Source of the DNA: Hyphomicrobiaceae bacterium
Lineage (GTDB): Bacteria; Pseudomonadota; Alphaproteobacteria; Rhizobiales; Hyphomicrobiaceae
NCBI GenBank assembly: GCA_020638055.1
Contig: JACKJH010000001.1
Location: forward strand, 186,001-250,000
Direction of reading: 5' to 3'
DNA length: 64,000 nt
A model generated the notes under the pieces. It was given only the letters and a program-made list of their open reading frames with translations. It ran no database searches and was not told the origin of the DNA. The position numbers were made by a program, and so were the translations under genes. This document shows, in pieces, positions 61,951 to 64,000 of the stretch (within the stretch, counting starts at the first letter, position 1; each line of letters opens with the position of its first letter).

Positions 61951-62829
61951 TCAATCGCGTGGATTGTAGGGGTGTTTCTTGCGCCACTCGGACATGAAGT
62001 AGGCTAGGCCTTCGTCGATTTCAGGCGGCATGACGATGCGAACCGTAACGAGCAACGCGCCTTCGCCCCTGCTGGACTTAACGCCTTTACCCTTCAATCG
62101 GAACACGCGGCCTGAACTGGTTCCTTTAGGCAACGTCAATTGTAGTCTGCCGGTGGGCGAGTTCACCTCGATCTTCCCGCCGAGCACGGCTTCGTCGAGC
62201 GAAACTGCAAGCGTCATGTGCACATCGTCGCCAATGCGCTGATAGTCAACGTGTGGCTTGATGTTGATTTCCACGAGCGCGTCGCCAGCCTCGCCACCGC
62301 CGAATCCGGGTTTACCTTTGCCCTTCAGCCGCAGCACCTGCCCATCGCTGACGCCTTCAGGTACGGTCAAATCAAGCACGCCGCCCTCCGGCATCGTCAC
62401 GCGCTTTTTGGTGCCGGCGATGGCTTCGAGGAATTCAACGTCCAGCGTGTAGCGCACATCCTGTCCGCGCACGTGAAAGCCGGGCCGGCCGTTGGGGCGC
62501 GAGCCTGGCCAAGTGCCGTCTCCGAAAAAGTCGTTAAAAACGTCGGAAAAAGTGCCGCCGCCGGAATAGGCCCCCGCCGTGCTGGGCTGTGGCCTGCGCA
62601 CGGGCTCGCCCTTGGCATCGATCAGACCGGCATCGAATTGCTGGCGGCGCTCTGGATCACCAACGATGTTGTAGGCCGCTGACAGCGACTTGAAACGATC
62701 GGCTGCGGCCTTGTCCCCCGGGTTGAGGTCTGGATGGCACGTCTTGGCAAGACGGCGGTAGGCACTGCGTACTTCCTCGTCGGAGGCGCCACGCTGAACC
62801 CCAAGAACCGAATATGGATCACCAACCAT
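61951..62829 (-). CDS. DnaJ/CbpA-like co-chaperone
   Basis: About 292 residues. The J domain is at the N-terminus (DPYSVLGVQRGASDEEVRSAY with the HPD motif in CHPDLNPGD). A Gly-rich linker and two DnaJ C-terminal peptide-binding domains follow; the zinc-finger domain is missing, as in CbpA. It stimulates DnaK. The ATG at 62829 is chosen because J domains begin there. Confidence 0.93.
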   Translation of the reverse strand: MVGDPYSVLGVQRGASDEEVRSAYRRLAKTCHPDLNPGDKAAADRFKSLSAAYNIVGDPERRQQFDAGLIDAKGEPVRRPQPSTAGAYSGGGTFSDVFNDFFGDGTWPGSRPNGRPGFHVRGQDVRYTLDVEFLEAIAGTKKRVTMPEGGVLDLTVPEGVSDGQVLRLKGKGKPGFGGGEAGDALVEINIKPHVDYQRIGDDVHMTLAVSLDEAVLGGKIEVNSPTGRLQLTLPKGTSSGRVFRLKGKGVKSSRGEGALLVTVRIVMPPEIDEGLAYFMSEWRKKHPYNPRD

Positions 62830-63147
62830 CGTGCCGACGTTCCAAAGTGGCCACTGAATTGCCGGCTGCACCCAAAGTGGAGATGCCGCAGCCGGAAAGG
62901 CCCATTCACCTGTAACTTGACTTGCTCACTATACGCGGCTGCTGCCAAAAACGGCACCCTGCCAGCCCAGGAATGAACACAATGAACAGGTGCCCGAATT
63001 ATGGCAACACGCGACTTCTCCGGGGATGTTCCGCTTTTATGTTAAAGGTGGGCGCCGACGGCTCGATCGAAGGCAGAAGGTCGTGAGCTCCGTGCGCTTG
63101 AGCGCTTTTCCCGACGAAGTGGACACCGGTTCGTCGCAGAAAATACG
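62830..63147. other. Intergenic with RIME-like remnant
   Basis: About 320 bases between the DnaJ-like gene and the Ppx/GppA gene; only the repeat at 63100-63150 is recognised. Confidence 0.4.
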
Positions 63148-63150
63148 CTA
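63100..63150 (-). repeat. RIME-like repeat, B module only, inverted
   Basis: CCGACGAAGTGGACACCGG and TCGTCGCAGAAAATACG are the two halves of module B. It reaches the TAG stop codon of the Ppx/GppA gene. Confidence 0.85.
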
Positions 63151-64000
63151 ACCCCTGATGCGAATTTCAGATTTCTTTTCAAGTTGTCCGGCCAGAACAC
63201 CGAAGCGACGCCGCAGGCGCTCGCCATCCAGATCGGCAAAAACTTCCGGGATCTTGAGAACCAGGGTGTCACCTTCGATGGACAATGGTGTCATGTCGAT
63301 CACACCTGGCAGGCCGATGGAGAGCATATGCGCGGCGCGCACGGCAGCACCGATCAGCCGTGCCCGGTCCATGCTGCGTTTGGGAATGAAACTCTTGATT
63401 CGCTCGGAGAGATGCTCGCCCTTGGCCTCGCTGGCGCCGGCGTGGCGAAAATATGCTGTCAGTCCAAGAAACATCCGACCAGCGTGGTCGACGCCCCCCA
63501 GGCTTGCGTGCGCGATGATATTGAGACTTTGCTCGCCGCGGTAATCAGGATGCGCCCGCCAACCGATGTCCGATAAAAGACATGCGGCGTGGCGCAAGCG
63601 GCGCTCCTGCGGCGTCTCTTCCAGTCCGCCTGGCGCGAACAAGGCGTCAGTCCACTTGCAAAGCTCAAAGGCATGCTGCACCGAGCGCGACCGCAGTCGC
63701 GCAAAGGACTCGCAAGACGACATCAACGGATCACGATGACGTTCTGATTCGGGCAGCATCGTGTAGAGCAGGCCCTCTCGGACACCAAAGACAGAAAAGA
63801 CGAGTTCAGATGGCTCCATCCTTTTGAGGAGCTGCATGAGTACCGCTGCTCCGAAGGGGAGTACGTCACGGCGCGCCTTTGAAACCTCGTCAACGCCTGG
63901 CAGCGCGGTGAGCTTCTTGGCCTTGACGATTGTTTCGCAAAACTCGATTGCCGTTTCCGTAGGCAATGAAAATCCATGCATTACACGGAGTGGATAGTCG
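63148..64000 (-). CDS. ppx: Ppx/GppA family phosphatase, C-terminal part
   Basis: The frame is open at the right window edge (codons for DYPLRV precede the first visible Met), so the N-terminal ATPase-like part is outside. The visible 283 residues include FGVREGLLYTML and the HD-like helical domain of exopolyphosphatases (HAACLLSDIGWRAHPDYRGEQ). It breaks down polyphosphate or pppGpp. The stop lies at the edge of a repeat. Confidence 0.9.
   Translation of the reverse strand, partial: DYPLRVMHGFSLPTETAIEFCETIVKAKKLTALPGVDEVSKARRDVLPFGAAVLMQLLKRMEPSELVFSVFGVREGLLYTMLPESERHRDPLMSSCESFARLRSRSVQHAFELCKWTDALFAPGGLEETPQERRLRHAACLLSDIGWRAHPDYRGEQSLNIIAHASLGGVDHAGRMFLGLTAYFRHAGASEAKGEHLSERIKSFIPKRSMDRARLIGAAVRAAHMLSIGLPGVIDMTPLSIEGDTLVLKIPEVFADLDGERLRRRFGVLAGQLEKKSEIRIRG

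Noticed and set aside
12829..63150. CRISPR array
   Set aside because: The tandem B modules are adjacent copies without unique spacers and no cas genes are present.

Overview
This 64 kb window is ordinary chromosome of an alphaproteobacterium, most likely a member of Hyphomicrobiales (Rhizobiales). The signs are family-level gene neighbours (pheA-kdsB-cycM, aspS-rnd, a two-binding-protein yej operon, a DUF2946/PCu(A)C/Sco copper block), GC-rich coding sequence, and many short palindromic intergenic repeats that resemble the RIME repeats of rhizobia. The genus cannot be told from the sequence. All product names are my reading of motifs; no database search was run.

Region 1 (1-5.2 kb) is the right-hand end of an integrated element. 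It carries a Ski2-like helicase cut by the window edge, a tiny ORF, a protein with an AbiJ-NTD3-like domain joined to a PD-(D/E)XK nuclease, and a tyrosine integrase. It stops at a 45-base copy of the 3' end of tRNA-Arg(CCG). The helicase-nuclease pair is the best candidate here for an undescribed defence system.

Region 2 (5.2-14.1 kb) has an Ntn amidohydrolase, small secreted or lipoproteins, a ferric-reductase-like flavocytochrome, and a copper-handling block (DUF2946, His/Met-rich outer-membrane-type protein, PCu(A)C chaperone, Sco). Region 3 (14.1-30.3 kb) is housekeeping: SDR, pheA, kdsB, cycM, the yejAABEF peptide/microcin C-type importer, GST, an NlpC/P60 hydrolase with an M17 aminopeptidase, and a TadD-like TPR lipoprotein.

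Region 4 (30.4-39.3 kb) is a periplasmic alcohol-oxidation locus. It has a PQQ alcohol dehydrogenase of the ExaF/PedH type carrying the D-x-D lanthanide signature, cytochrome c550 PedF, the quinoprotein-associated SoxYZ-like carrier, zinc metallohydrolase, binding protein, beta-propeller and CXXCW proteins, and a LuxR/NarL-type response regulator. An 18-bp motif is shared by the dehydrogenase promoter and the pedF/beta-propeller intergenic region. Methanol, ethanol or other alcohols would be oxidised in the periplasm, with electrons passed to the cytochrome. No pqq biosynthesis genes are in the window.

Region 5 (39.7-47.0 kb) has a HlyC-like acyltransferase homologue, a type I secretion ABC exporter and adaptor without a visible substrate, then UDP-glucose dehydrogenase, a GT2 glycosyltransferase and a ChbG/YdjC deacetylase. 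Region 6 (47.7-56 kb) has a diverged succinyl-CoA-synthetase-like pair, tRNA-Leu(TAA), an FAH-family hydrolase, aspS and rnd. Region 7 (56.1-60.8 kb) is an odd group: a tungstate-type binding protein, a TiaS-like 'IDDTD' protein, a membrane protein and a TonB-dependent receptor. Region 8 (61-64 kb) has small proteins, a CbpA-like DnaJ protein and the C-terminal part of a Ppx/GppA phosphatase.

Two repeat families run through the intergenic DNA. One is a ~165-bp double hairpin (three copies) whose stems show compensatory base changes. The other is a modular RIME-like repeat (nine copies or remnants). Two double hairpins are fused end to end with RIME-like repeats, and single RIME-like copies supply a ribosome binding site (sco) and a stop codon (ABZJ_00895-type gene).
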